Assembly (NCBI GenBank): GCA_016713625.1
Contig: JADJOT010000009.1
Location: forward strand, 310,001-374,000
Direction: 5' to 3'
From: Candidatus Accumulibacter affinis
GTDB lineage: Bacteria; Pseudomonadota; Gammaproteobacteria; Burkholderiales; Rhodocyclaceae
Length of the DNA stretch: 64,000 nt
Shown piece after piece: positions 54,334 to 64,000 of the stretch. The first letter of the stretch is position 1. Each line of letters begins with the position of its first letter. The notes below the pieces were generated by a model. The model did no database searches. It was not told the DNA's origin and worked only from the letters and a program-made list of their open reading frames with translations. A program made the translations under genes and the position numbers.

Positions 54334-54946
54334 GCCCGGTTTCGAGACCGGTCCTACCCCCTCTCTCGGGAAGCGCGCGGCAAACGCTCGTTTCCCCGCG
54401 GGTTCGGCTGATCGCAGCGAGCGAGTGGGCCAGCCGCGCGGCAACGTCCCCACCGCCGATTTCCTGCGGGCGATGGCGACCGGCTTGCCTGCAGGCCGCG
54501 CTTCGCCTGTCCTGGCGTCTCGCTGCGGCCAGGCGGGCCTATCTCCTCGACGCTGTCGACCGAGCGCCGGTGTGGCTGCCGCCACGCCAGCATGCCGGCA
54601 GTCCGGCGGCCAAACCCGAGTCTCGCCGGTGTAACGCTTCCGTTCCGGATCGCATCCCCGTTCTCTGCGCCAACTGACTGTTGCACATCAGGAAAGTCAG
54701 TTCGCCGCAGCGCTGAGAAGGGCCTGCGCAGCCATTCTGGTGCACCCTCGACGATCTTCCCCGGTTTTCCGATGAGTTTTCAAGCCATTGAAACGATTGG
54801 AGTATTTTCGTAATCTGGCGATTGGCATGGCTTGTGCTTGGACTGGGTAGGCGGACCGTCCGGCGGCCGTTCGCAAAGCAGGCCGGACCGGTCCGGGATA
54901 TTTTGACGTGGCTGCAATGCCCGTCCAACTCTCAGGAGCTTGTCAG
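54334..54946. other. 613-base regulatory gap before the CHAD gene
   Basis: No supported gene. A small hairpin (CCGGTTTCGAGACCGG, 54336-54351) right after the DUF47 stop may be a weak terminator. The sigma-54-like element at 54822 lies near the right end. Confidence 0.5.
54822..54839 (+). promoter_or_regulatory. sigma-54 (-24/-12) promoter of the CHAD gene
   Basis: TTGGCATGGCTTGTGCTT: GG at 54824-54825, GC at 54836-54837, spacing 10. It shares TTGGCATG at the -24 side and TGCTT at the -12 side with the element before pit. The CHAD start codon is about 107 bases downstream. Confidence 0.7.
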
Positions 54947-55972
54947 ATGGGCGCTGAAACCGAATGGCTGCGGTCCGTGGGCACCGACGATCTGTTTTCC
55001 GTTATTGGCGAACCGCAGACCGGGCCTTTCCTGTCTCCGGAGGCCGCCGGCAGGCCGCCGCGTGGCGACGGCGTACTGGCCGACGCAGCGCCGCAGGCGG
55101 TCAAGGCGGCGCCGGTCGAGACGCATGCCGGGATGACCGTCATCGCCGCCTTCCGCGGCATCGCGCTGGCCTGTCTCGATCACCTGCAAAGCAACGAGCA
55201 GGGATTGCAGCAGAGTGATCATCCCGAGTTCGTGCACCAGGCACGCGTCGCGATCCGCCGCCTGCGTTCGGCAATTCGCGTCTGGAGGGCACGCTTGCCG
55301 CCGGAGTTCGTGGCCCGCTTCGATCCGGTCTGGCAGGCATTGGCCAGACACCTCGGCGAGACGCGCAACTGGGACGTGTTTGTCGCCGAAACCTTGCCGG
55401 CGATTGCCGCCGCCTTTTCCGAAGGGGTCGAGATCGCGTGTCTGGCCGACTACGCTCGCCGTCGCGGCGCCATCCATCGCCAGGCGGCACGTAGTGCGCT
55501 CCACTCGGACGCCTACTCGCGCATGCTCCTCGAATTCACTGCGGCGGTACTGGTGCTTCCGGACCGCGCCGCGTGTCCGCTCGACGTCTTTGCGCCGCGT
55601 TGCCTTGATAAACGCGCGAGGCAGGTCAGCGAGCTGGCCGCGCAGGCGGTGGACAGCGACGCGGCCGCTCGTCATCGTCTGCGCGTTGCCTACAAGCGAC
55701 TACGCTACGCGCTGGAATTCTTTGCGCCGCTTTTTCCCAGCGAGCGGCTGCGCCACTACCACCTGGCGGCGAGTCGCCTGCAGGAAATGCTCGGCCAGCT
55801 CAACGATCTCGCCGTGGCCGTCGAACTGAGCAGCGAAGCACTTTCCGGCGAGCAGGGAGAGGTCGTTCGCTGCTGGCTGGCAGGCCAGACGGAACGGCTG
55901 CTACCGGAACTAGGCGAGTTGTTGAGCGACTTTCGCGAGCAGGCGGTGCCGTGGAGATTGCCCGCCGGGTGA
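54947..55972 (+). CDS. CHAD domain protein (polyphosphate-associated)
   Basis: A 341-aa protein with one CHAD domain: VHQARVAIRRLRSAIRVWRA, LARHLGETRNWDVFV, HRLRVAYKRLRYALEFFAPL and LQEMLGQLNDLAVAVELS. The conserved His, Arg and Lys residues on the two helical bundles bind polyphosphate in characterised CHAD proteins. An unusual ~75-residue N-terminal extension lacks recognisable features. ATG 54947 has AGGAG 8 bases upstream. No CYTH domain is fused. The partner genes upstream (pit, DUF47) are phosphate related. Confidence 0.88.
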   Translation: MGAETEWLRSVGTDDLFSVIGEPQTGPFLSPEAAGRPPRGDGVLADAAPQAVKAAPVETHAGMTVIAAFRGIALACLDHLQSNEQGLQQSDHPEFVHQARVAIRRLRSAIRVWRARLPPEFVARFDPVWQALARHLGETRNWDVFVAETLPAIAAAFSEGVEIACLADYARRRGAIHRQAARSALHSDAYSRMLLEFTAAVLVLPDRAACPLDVFAPRCLDKRARQVSELAAQAVDSDAAARHRLRVAYKRLRYALEFFAPLFPSERLRHYHLAASRLQEMLGQLNDLAVAVELSSEALSGEQGEVVRCWLAGQTERLLPELGELLSDFREQAVPWRLPAG

Positions 55973-56096
55973 GCTTCCGGTGCAGGAAATGCGACCTGTC
56001 GTCGCAGCCTGAGCAGATCCCTGGGTTGCAGCCGCAGGCGAGGAGGATTCCGAGCTGCCGATCGCCGCGTCCGAGTGTCCGTCCGGCGATGCGGAG

Positions 56097-59000
56097 TCAC
56101 CCCTGCGCATGCATGCTCACCTGCACCGAGTGTTCTTGCCGATCGTCAAGCAGCGGGATCCTCCGGTCGTCTCGCTCGACGCCATCGACGAGCATGCGCA
56201 TCACGCCGCGCTGCCCGGCATTGCTGGCGGGCGTTTGCGCAACGGTGATATGGTAGGTCGTCTCGCGATAGCGGTAGTGAATCCTGAATTCCTGCCACGC
56301 CACGGGCAGGCAGGGCGCCACATGCAGATGCTCGCCTTCGCGTCGCAGGCCGAGCAGCGATTCGACGATCAGCCGGTACATCCAGCCCGCCGAGCCGGTG
56401 TACCAGCTCCATCCGCCGCGGCCGATGTGCGGGCTGAGCGCATAGACGTCGGCCGCGACGACGTAGGGTTCCACTTTGTAGGTCGCCACTCCGTCTGCTG
56501 ATCGCGCATGATTTACCGGGTTGATCATGCTCAGCAACTCCCACGCGCGCTCACCCTGACCGAGTTCGGCAAAGGCCATCGCTGCCCAGACTGCCCCGTG
56601 GGTGTACTGGCCTCCGTTTTCACGCACACCCGGCACGTAGCCGCGGATGTAACCCGGGTCCAGGTTCGACTTGTCGAAGGGCGGATCGAGAAGCTGCACG
56701 AGCGCATGCTGGCGGCGAACGAGCCGCTCGTCGACCGCCTGCATGGCCTCACGCGAACGTGCGCTGTTGCCAGGATCGTCGCCAGCCCCCGACAGCACCG
56801 ACCAGCTCTGCGAGATCGAATCGATCCTGCATTCGGTATTGCTGGCCGACCCTAGGGGCGTGCCATCATCGAAGTAGGCGCGGCGGTACCACTGGCCATC
56901 CCACCCGTGCTGCTCGATATTCTGGCGTAGCCGAGTGCCCTCCCTCTGGCAAAGTTCGCTGAACGATGAGTCGCCATACGCACTGGCGACCGCAGCGAAC
57001 TGCCTGAGCACCTGGCAGAGGAAGAAGCCCAGCCAGACGCTCTCGCCCTTTCCTTGCATCCCCACCAGGTTCATGCCGTCGTTCCAGTCGCCACTACCCA
57101 TCAGCGGCAGACCGTGTTCGCCAAACTGCAGTCCGCGCCGGAGGGCGCGCACGCAGTGCTCGTACAGGCTGGCTGCGTCGGGTGAGCAGCCGGGAAGATC
57201 GTAGTAGGAATCGTCCTCCGGGTTGACCGGACGACCTTCGAGGAAGTGCACGGGCTCATCGAGCACCCCGGTGTCGGCGCTGCTCGTCACATAGCGGCAC
57301 ACCGCCAGTGGCAGCCACAGATAGTCGTCCGAGCAATGGGTGCGCACGCCCCGGCCAGACGGTGGATGCCACCAGTGCTGGACGTCCCCCTCCTGGAACT
57401 GACGGCTGGCGCAGAGCAGCAGGTGTTCGCGGACCAGTCCGGGGTCGGCATGGACCAGCGCCATCACATCCTGCAACTGGTCGCGGAAACCGAAGGCGCC
57501 GCCCGATTGGTAGTAGCCGCTACGCGCCCAGAGACGGCACGCCAGGGTCTGGTAGACCAGCCAGCCATTGGCCAGCACATTGACTGCGGGGTCGGGGGTT
57601 TCCACATGCACGGCACCGAGCGTGTGGCTCCAGTGCTGGCGAACGGCGTCAAGCGCGCCGCGCGCCGCCAGGCCGCCGCGGAAGCGTCGCATGAGCTTGT
57701 TGGCTTCGTAGGCGTTTCGCCCGACACCAAGCCGGAAGACGATTTCTCTCTGCTGTCCGTCGGCCAGGTCAATCGTCACCTGCATCGCGCCGCAGGGATC
57801 GAGGCCGGCTCCCACCTTGCCGGAGAGGCGCGACCGATGCATCGCTGCCGGATCACGCAGGCTGCCGTTGCGCCCGAGGAATTCCGTGCGGTCGCCGCTC
57901 AGGTTGCGCGTCGGGTCGTCGACGTCAACGAAGGCCACCCGGTCGGCAAAGTCGGGGCTGTACGGGTTGCGCGCGTAGAGCGTGCCGCTGCGGGGGTCGA
58001 TTTCGGTGCTCACATGCATCGCCGTTTTTGCCCGCAGGTCCCCGAGCACCCACTCGACATAGGCGGTGGCCGAGAGCCGTCGCGGCCGGCCGGATTCGTT
58101 GCGCACTTTCAACACCGAGAACTTGACCGCGGCATCAATGGCCACGTACACCCACAGTTCCGAGCAAATGCCGTCCGACAGGGTTTCGAAGACACTATAG
58201 CCGAATCCGTGCCGGATCACGTAGGGCACAGCTGCGTGCGTGGGCAAGGGCGTCGGCGACCAGATGTGGCCGGTCATTTCGTCACGCAGGTAAAGGGCTT
58301 CGCCGCCCGAATCGCTTACCGGATCGTTGTGCCAGGGGGTCAGACGGAATTCGTGCGCGTTCTCGCTCCAGGTGTAGGCCATGCCGCTCTCCGAGATCAC
58401 CGTCCCGAACTGCGGATTGGCCAGCACGTTCACCCAGGGTGCTGGCGTCACCTGACCGGGCGCCAGCGTAATCACGTATTCGCGGCCGTCCGGGGTGAAT
58501 CCGCCAAGCCCGTTGGACAGGATCAGCTCCCGAAGCGGCGCGCCGAGCGCGGTATGGGTCTGCGGCGCGGCCTGGCGACGATGTGTTCTGACCGGTTTGA
58601 AACGTGGCGGGCGCGGTTCAGCAAGGCGCAGATGGTCGAGCTGTTCGGCCAGCGTGCCGCCGCTGTCGGTGATCACGGCGCGCGCGACAGACTGGAAGAG
58701 GATGCGGTCCTGGCTCGAGATTTGTTCTGCTGCGCGGACGAAGATACCGCCCGGCCGATCGATCAGGCTTGCCCCGATGCCCGAGGCAATCAGACCCATG
58801 ATCCGATCCTGCAATTGTTGCCGATAGCCGGCGTGATCCTCGTTCCAGATCACCAGGTCCACGATCAGCCCTTTCAGGCGCCAATAGGCATGCGCCTGCA
58901 CGAGCTGCCGGACGAGATCGATATTGGCTCCGTCGCCGATCTGCAACAGCACGATTGGCAGATCGCCCGAGATCGCATAACCCCACAGCCCGGACTGCCC

Positions 59001-62000
59001 ACGGAGATTCTGGATCAGCAAAGCGGCGTCGGCGCGCATGGAGGCGTTGGCGTAGATGACCGAGCTGGCCAGGCGCGCATGCAGTTGCGAATCGGCCTCG
59101 GTGGAATTGAGCTGGCGCAGCACCACCTGGCTATGGGTCCACGCCAGGTCGAAGACCCGGTCGGCGAGGTGCCGATCCTGGTACTTGTCGATCAGGCCCA
59201 TGGCCAGGTCGCGGGTGTCGGCGATGCCCGAGACGATATCGATGGTCACCGACTGTTCCGGATCGAGCGCAAAAGAACAGCGGATGGCGACAATCGGATC
59301 AAGCACCGACCCCTCGCTGCCGGAGAGCGTCGCAGATTCGTGCATCGCTGCGGGATTGGCGATGCTTCGCGTACGGCCGATGAAACGCAGGCGATCGGTT
59401 TCGTAGGAGACCTCGCCGATGTCCGCGCCGTGCCCCGACATCAGGTGCAGCATCCACGGCCCGTGCTGGCCGAGCGAGCGCGGCCGGCGCGTACACAGGA
59501 TTGCGCGCCGCTCCCGCAGGAGCTCGGTCTGGACGAAAAGATTGCCGAACGCCGGATGAATCGCATCGGCCGCCGGCGGTGCGATCACCGCTTCGGCGTA
59601 ACTGGTGAGCTCGACCGTGCGCCGCTGTCGCGAACGATTGGTGATGCGCACCCGGCGCAGTTCGATGTCGTCCTCCGGCGAGACGACGATCTCGGTATAG
59701 GTCTCGAAAGTACCGTCGCCGACAGCGACGGCATCGCGGCGACGAAACTCGGCGCGTCCCTCGGAGAAGATCGCCTCGTAACTCTCTGCTCGCTTCAGCG
59801 TCGGCTGATGGGCGGTCGACCAGAAGGCGGCGCTCGCCCCATTCGTCAGCTCTCTGATGTAACAGAAACTGCCCCAGTTATCGCAGGTGCTGTCTTCGTG
59901 CCAGCGCGTTACCGCGAGGTCCTTCCAGCGACTGTAACCGCCACCGGCGTTGGTAACCATCACGTGGTAGCGGCCGTTGGACAACAGCTTCACCTCCGGT
60001 ATCGGCGTGTCGGGACTGCTGAATACCCGGATTGATTGCTCCGCAGCAACCGACGTCGAGCGCAACTCGGAAAGCTGGGCGGTGTGCGAAAACAAGGCCG
60101 TCGCCTTGGGAATCCGCTCCTGCAGCAGCAGCATGATCGCCTGGAACAACGGGTCCGATTCGAATCGCCGCTGCATCGGGCGATCGAGAAGAAGGTAGGC
60201 CAGCGCGAGCAGGCTCATGCCCTGGTGATGCGCCATGAAGGCGCGCACCACCGTTTGCGATTGACCCCGTCGCTGCCGTGCAGGCGTGTAGTCGATGGCT
60301 TCGAAGAAGCCGAACCTGCCGACAAAACCTGCCGCCGCGAGTCGCTGCAGATTGAGACAGGCCTCCTCCGGCGCCACCATCAGCGCGAGCACCGAGGCAT
60401 AGGGCGCGATGACCAGATCGTCGGCCAGTCCGCGCTTGAGTCCCAGACCTGGTACGCCGAAGGCGCGGTACTGGTAGTTGAGCTGCGCGTCGACGGTGTT
60501 GTAGGCGGATTCCGAGATGCCCCAGGGGACGCCGCGCTGACTTCCGTACTCGATCTGTCTGGCGACCGCCCCCCTGCAGGTCTGGTCGAGCAGCGTGTTG
60601 TCGTAAGTCGGCATGACCAGGAGCGGCATCAGGTACTCGAACATCGAGCCGCTCCAGGACAGGAGAACCGGCTCTCCGCTGGTGCTGGTGAGCAGGCGCC
60701 CCTGGGTAAACCAGCTCTCCTGCGGCAGTTTGCCCTGGGCAATGGCCACGAAACTGCACAATCGTGCTTCCGAGGCCAGCAGGTCGTAGTAACTCGCGTC
60801 TGCCCGACGCTCATCGACGTTGTAGCCGATGCTCAGCAGTTGGCGCCCCTTGTCGAACAGGAAGTCGTACTCCATGTAGGCCAGCTCGCCGGATTGAACT
60901 GCCAGGCGCTGAATGGTAGCCATCCGTTCCCTGGCACGCAGGCATCCTTGCGTGATGGTTCGCTGCAGTTCGCTGAGCCAGTAGCGCTGCGCGGGTGTGC
61001 TCGCCGCCTCGAGATCACGCTCGATTCGCGCCGCCAGCTCCACATCGCCCTTCGCCAGGGTGCGCAGGGTCGGAATTTCGCTGTGCTCGGCGAGCGTGGC
61101 AAGATCGGCGCTGAGCCCGGCTGGTGCGGCCGGCAGCAACAGCCACGGCGCCAGGAAGGTCAATTCGTCCCGCGCTTCGTGACATTGCCGGAGCAGCGCC
61201 TCGGCCCATTCGCTGGCATCACTTTCCGGCGGGTCTGCCGCATTGCGGCTGCTCGTCACGTTGGTAGCCAGTTCGCCGGCGTCGATCGCCATTCGTACAA
61301 GGTGTGAGTGGGCCAGCGCCAGCTTACCAGGAGGGCTCGCCGAGGCGGACGCCAGATCCTTCCGGAACTCTGCCAGCGGGCGCACCGCTACGCCGCGCGC
61401 CGCGTCCGCGAGAATGGCGAGCGTATCGCTCAGGCCGTCGAACAGTCTGGCTGCCAGTATCCGGTCATCGGCAAGCGCCAGCAGACCCGCCCGCAAGGTC
61501 AGCAGGTGGCCGGCCAGGTTGCCGCTGTCCACCGCCGAAATGTAGCGCGGCGGCAGCGGCTGCAGCGTCTGCGTGTCGTACCAATTGTAGAAATGCCCCT
61601 GATGCTGCTCTAGCCCTTCCATCGTGCGCAGGGTGTTGGTCGTGCGCTCGACGAGGCCCCCGGCCGGCAGATAACCGAAGTCATAGGCGGACAGATTGGC
61701 CAGCAGCGCCAGTCCGATATTGGTCGGCGAGGTGCGATGCGCGACCGCGGCGCCGCGATACTCCTGATAGTTGTCGGGCGGCAGCCAGTGGTCTTCCGCA
61801 CCGACCAGCCGGTCGAAAAACGACCAGGTCCGCCGCGCAAGGGCCCGCAGGAAGAGCGTCTGCTCGACCGTCAGGGCCGGCTGGTGACGAGTCAGCGGGC
61901 GGCTGATCCACCAGGCGATGAGCGGTGAAGCGAACCACAGGAGGAGAATCGGCCCTGCCACCGCCAGCATTTCGGGTGTCGATAGCGCCAGATGGATCGT

Positions 62001-64000
62001 CGCCGCAGAGGCGATTGCCGGCGCGATCCACATCGACCGGTATGAGGCGGCGAGCCCGCTAGCGGCAGCCTTGTCCGATTCACGATTGGCGTCGCTTGAC
62101 GGATTCCATTCGAGCAGTCGCCGCTTTGTGACGAGCAGCCGCCAGGTCGTACGGGCGATGGCATCGAGACTGAAAAAAGCCTCGTAGGGGAGGCAGGCGA
62201 ACTCGAACGCCACCTGCCGAAGGTGTCGGGACAAGGAGCCTCCAACGGCTGCGAGGTGCTGCCGCAACAGCACTTCATCCGGCTTGCTGAACAGCTCGTG
62301 GGTCAGGCCGCAGAGGGACGGAAGCAACAGCATGCCGATCAGCAATGCGGTCCACACCGACGCCGCAGGCAGCAGCGTCCATCCCAGCAGCAGCAGCAGG
62401 GTCAGCGCTGCCGGGACGAGACTGCGGCGTAGATTGTCGATCAACTTCCACTGCGACAAGGTCGACAGTCGGTTCGTTTGACGCTTGTCGCCCGCCACCC
62501 TGTCCGAGCCGGCGCTCTGCCCTCGACGCGGTGCTGTCTGATCAGCAGGTACCCACCGCCGCAACCAGCCGGCCAACTGCCAATCGCCGCGAATCCAGCG
62601 GTAGCGGCGGCTCACATCGGCGCTGTAACGGGCCGGGTAATCCTCGTACAGATACACGTCGCTCAACAGCCCCGAGCGCGCGTAGCATCCCTCGACAAGA
62701 TCGTGGCTGAGGATGCGATTCTCGGGAAAGCGCCCCTTGAGCGCCTGCGCGAAGGCGTCGACGTCGTAGATTCCCTTGCCGATGAACGAGCCTTCACCGA
62801 AAACGTCCTGGTACACATCCGAAACGGCGCGGGTATAAGGGTCGATGCCTGGCTCCCCGCCGTACATTCGCGCATAGCGCGAGCGGTTCGTCCCCGGCAG
62901 GCTGACCGCCACACGCGGTTGCAGGATGCCGTAGCCTTCGGTCACCCGCTGCTTGGTTTCGTCGTAGTGGGGGTGATTCAAGGGGTGCGCCATGGCGCCA
63001 ACAAATTGTCGCGCTGCGTCGCGCGGCAACTGCGTATCGGTATCCAGGGTGATCACGTAGCGCACCTCGGACAGCACAGACAGGTTACCAACAACCAGCG
63101 AAAAGCGATTGCTGACGCCAGCTCGCGCGTCGCCACGCAACAGCGCGTTCAAGTCTGCCAGCTTGCCACGCTTGCGTTCGTAACCCATCCAGATCCGGTC
63201 CTGTGGGTTCCACTGGCGCGGGCGGTGGAAGAGGAAGAAGGTGTCGCCGTGGCTGCCTTCAGGGCCACGACCGTATTTCTCGTTCAGCTCGTCTATCCGC
63301 GTCCGGGCCAATTCCAGCAGCGGCCCGTCTTCGGGAAGCGACTCCATGGGCGCGTCCCGAAAATCGGTCAACAGACCGAAGTACAGCTGCTGATCGCGAT
63401 TGGCGAGCCACCTGACTTCCAGCGCCTCGACCAGATCCTCGACCCCCGAGGTGCTGGTGAGCATCGTCGGGACCACCACCAGCGTGCGCGATGTCGGCGG
63501 GATCCCTTCGGAGAAGTCCATTCGGGGCAGGGCGTGCGGGGTCATCAGCAGGGTGGTCAGCCAGTTCACCAATGCCACGGCCAGTTGACTGACGCCCAGC
63601 AGCGCGAGCATGCCGATCGGCAGCAGCGTGAACGAAAGCACCCCGGCGGGGATTCCCGAGGCACGTGCCTGCGCCAGCAGACCCGCAGCAAGGATCACGC
63701 TGATCAGCAAGATCCCGCCCAGGTAGATCAGCAGCGGGCATTGGCCTACCACTCGGCGCAGGGCCTCGGGAGCGGACAGGCGAACTGCCGCCGCCCGCTC
63801 GAGCTCAGGCAGGCCCTTGTCGATCAGGTAGAAACCGACGTGCCCGGCACGATCGCCGCGGTTGTCGCGAGCAACGATTCTCCCTGCTGCCGCCTGCGCC
63901 AGTTCGACCGCCTTGCGGGCTACCTCGCTCTCGGTCAGGTCTCCCTTCCTGGCTATTTCCTCCGTTGCGTGGCGGTAGCGATCGCGGGTGGCAAAATCCA
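56097..64000 (-). CDS. ndvB: cyclic beta-1,2-glucan synthase-type protein (NdvB-like), 5' end outside window
   Basis: At least 2,634 aa are visible and the frame is open to the right edge (HVGFYLIDKGLPELERAAAV is typical of the N-terminal glucanotransferase-family region). Modules: GT84-like transferase with VITLDTDTQLPRDAARQFVG and RYRWIRGDWQLAGWL, about eight transmembrane helices, a glycoamylase-like domain (NIGLALLANLSAYDFGYLPA; HHQGMSLLALAYLL), then two GH94-type sandwich/phosphorylase regions ending in GSGDWNDGMNLVG (catalytic Asp) and GWMYRLIVESLLGL. It makes, cyclises and releases osmoregulated periplasmic glucans. The stop is at 56097 and the size is normal for NdvB (about 2,800 aa). 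Confidence 0.9.
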   Translation of the reverse strand, partial: DFATRDRYRHATEEIARKGDLTESEVARKAVELAQAAAGRIVARDNRGDRAGHVGFYLIDKGLPELERAAAVRLSAPEALRRVVGQCPLLIYLGGILLISVILAAGLLAQARASGIPAGVLSFTLLPIGMLALLGVSQLAVALVNWLTTLLMTPHALPRMDFSEGIPPTSRTLVVVPTMLTSTSGVEDLVEALEVRWLANRDQQLYFGLLTDFRDAPMESLPEDGPLLELARTRIDELNEKYGRGPEGSHGDTFFLFHRPRQWNPQDRIWMGYERKRGKLADLNALLRGDARAGVSNRFSLVVGNLSVLSEVRYVITLDTDTQLPRDAARQFVGAMAHPLNHPHYDETKQRVTEGYGILQPRVAVSLPGTNRSRYARMYGGEPGIDPYTRAVSDVYQDVFGEGSFIGKGIYDVDAFAQALKGRFPENRILSHDLVEGCYARSGLLSDVYLYEDYPARYSADVSRRYRWIRGDWQLAGWLRRWVPADQTAPRRGQSAGSDRVAGDKRQTNRLSTLSQWKLIDNLRRSLVPAALTLLLLLGWTLLPAASVWTALLIGMLLLPSLCGLTHELFSKPDEVLLRQHLAAVGGSLSRHLRQVAFEFACLPYEAFFSLDAIARTTWRLLVTKRRLLEWNPSSDANRESDKAAASGLAASYRSMWIAPAIASAATIHLALSTPEMLAVAGPILLLWFASPLIAWWISRPLTRHQPALTVEQTLFLRALARRTWSFFDRLVGAEDHWLPPDNYQEYRGAAVAHRTSPTNIGLALLANLSAYDFGYLPAGGLVERTTNTLRTMEGLEQHQGHFYNWYDTQTLQPLPPRYISAVDSGNLAGHLLTLRAGLLALADDRILAARLFDGLSDTLAILADAARGVAVRPLAEFRKDLASASASPPGKLALAHSHLVRMAIDAGELATNVTSSRNAADPPESDASEWAEALLRQCHEARDELTFLAPWLLLPAAPAGLSADLATLAEHSEIPTLRTLAKGDVELAARIERDLEAASTPAQRYWLSELQRTITQGCLRARERMATIQRLAVQSGELAYMEYDFLFDKGRQLLSIGYNVDERRADASYYDLLASEARLCSFVAIAQGKLPQESWFTQGRLLTSTSGEPVLLSWSGSMFEYLMPLLVMPTYDNTLLDQTCRGAVARQIEYGSQRGVPWGISESAYNTVDAQLNYQYRAFGVPGLGLKRGLADDLVIAPYASVLALMVAPEEACLNLQRLAAAGFVGRFGFFEAIDYTPARQRRGQSQTVVRAFMAHHQGMSLLALAYLLLDRPMQRRFESDPLFQAIMLLLQERIPKATALFSHTAQLSELRSTSVAAEQSIRVFSSPDTPIPEVKLLSNGRYHVMVTNAGGGYSRWKDLAVTRWHEDSTCDNWGSFCYIRELTNGASAAFWSTAHQPTLKRAESYEAIFSEGRAEFRRRDAVAVGDGTFETYTEIVVSPEDDIELRRVRITNRSRQRRTVELTSYAEAVIAPPAADAIHPAFGNLFVQTELLRERRAILCTRRPRSLGQHGPWMLHLMSGHGADIGEVSYETDRLRFIGRTRSIANPAAMHESATLSGSEGSVLDPIVAIRCSFALDPEQSVTIDIVSGIADTRDLAMGLIDKYQDRHLADRVFDLAWTHSQVVLRQLNSTEADSQLHARLASSVIYANASMRADAALLIQNLRGQSGLWGYAISGDLPIVLLQIGDGANIDLVRQLVQAHAYWRLKGLIVDLVIWNEDHAGYRQQLQDRIMGLIASGIGASLIDRPGGIFVRAAEQISSQDRILFQSVARAVITDSGGTLAEQLDHLRLAEPRPPRFKPVRTHRRQAAPQTHTALGAPLRELILSNGLGGFTPDGREYVITLAPGQVTPAPWVNVLANPQFGTVISESGMAYTWSENAHEFRLTPWHNDPVSDSGGEALYLRDEMTGHIWSPTPLPTHAAVPYVIRHGFGYSVFETLSDGICSELWVYVAIDAAVKFSVLKVRNESGRPRRLSATAYVEWVLGDLRAKTAMHVSTEIDPRSGTLYARNPYSPDFADRVAFVDVDDPTRNLSGDRTEFLGRNGSLRDPAAMHRSRLSGKVGAGLDPCGAMQVTIDLADGQQREIVFRLGVGRNAYEANKLMRRFRGGLAARGALDAVRQHWSHTLGAVHVETPDPAVNVLANGWLVYQTLACRLWARSGYYQSGGAFGFRDQLQDVMALVHADPGLVREHLLLCASRQFQEGDVQHWWHPPSGRGVRTHCSDDYLWLPLAVCRYVTSSADTGVLDEPVHFLEGRPVNPEDDSYYDLPGCSPDAASLYEHCVRALRRGLQFGEHGLPLMGSGDWNDGMNLVGMQGKGESVWLGFFLCQVLRQFAAVASAYGDSSFSELCQREGTRLRQNIEQHGWDGQWYRRAYFDDGTPLGSASNTECRIDSISQSWSVLSGAGDDPGNSARSREAMQAVDERLVRRQHALVQLLDPPFDKSNLDPGYIRGYVPGVRENGGQYTHGAVWAAMAFAELGQGERAWELLSMINPVNHARSADGVATYKVEPYVVAADVYALSPHIGRGGWSWYTGSAGWMYRLIVESLLGLRREGEHLHVAPCLPVAWQEFRIHYRYRETTYHITVAQTPASNAGQRGVMRMLVDGVERDDRRIPLLDDRQEHSVQVSMHAQG

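Noticed and set aside
57246..60035. 929-aa plus-strand ORF
   Set aside because: Antisense shadow of the NdvB-like gene in high-GC DNA; the minus-strand protein has complete family motifs.

Overview
The window is high-GC DNA from a betaproteobacterium. The gene content fits a Rhodocyclales or 'Candidatus Accumulibacter'-like organism: an isc operon tail, a PEP-CTERM protein, DUF2917 and BPSS1780-family proteins, Pit phosphate permease with a DUF47 partner, a CHAD protein, and many RAYT, IS91 and ISKra4 remnants. The taxonomic call is inference from gene content; there is no rRNA or tRNA gene.

Layout. 1-2.7 kb: end of the isc operon (hscA, fdx, iscX) plus a DUF2237 gene. 2.7-7.5 kb: accessory patch with a possible integron-integrase scrap, a DUF2971 gene, a frameshifted istB, a nested repeat cluster (RAYT N-terminal remnants, a 176-bp MITE, tandem duplications) and a HicAB-like toxin-antitoxin pair. 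7.5-12.7 kb: a three-gene operon ending in a patatin lipoprotein, then a CoA-disulfide reductase/rhodanese. 12.8-20.3 kb: second mobile patch with a ParD antitoxin whose ParE is cut off, an IS91 transposase fragment, a 1.6-kb PEP-CTERM cassette bounded by ~79-bp inverted repeats, and an ISKra4 element split by an antisense group II intron. 20.4-27.5 kb: a giant SdrD-like B-domain adhesin, frameshifted three times, with a clear terminator. 28-30 kb: broken DUF559 and NERD genes and a TonB-like protein. 30.4-38.1 kb: mostly ordinary genes (trypsin-like protease, BPSS1780 membrane protein, MAPEG, MsbA-like ABC exporter, beta-propeller, GST, MocR-type regulator, DUF2917). 38.56-39.15 kb is a near-pure G/C homopolymer tract that looks like a sequence artefact. 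39.3-42.8 kb: a GH18-CE4-GT2 fusion, then an EamA transporter.

44-56 kb is the most coherent functional block: two PAS-rich membrane histidine kinases, a sigma-54 activator response regulator with an intact GAFTGA loop, then pit plus DUF47 and a CHAD-domain gene. Both of these latter units are preceded by a GG-N10-GC sigma-54 promoter-like element of almost the same sequence (TTGGCATG-N6-TGCTT). I infer a local sigma-54-controlled phosphate/polyphosphate regulon. 56.1 kb to the right edge is a cyclic beta-1,2-glucan synthase-type gene that runs out of the window.

Several long genes carry single- or two-base indels in short homopolymers or dinucleotide runs (istB, the adhesin x3, the ABC exporter, the intron RT). 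Some may be sequencing errors rather than true pseudogenes.
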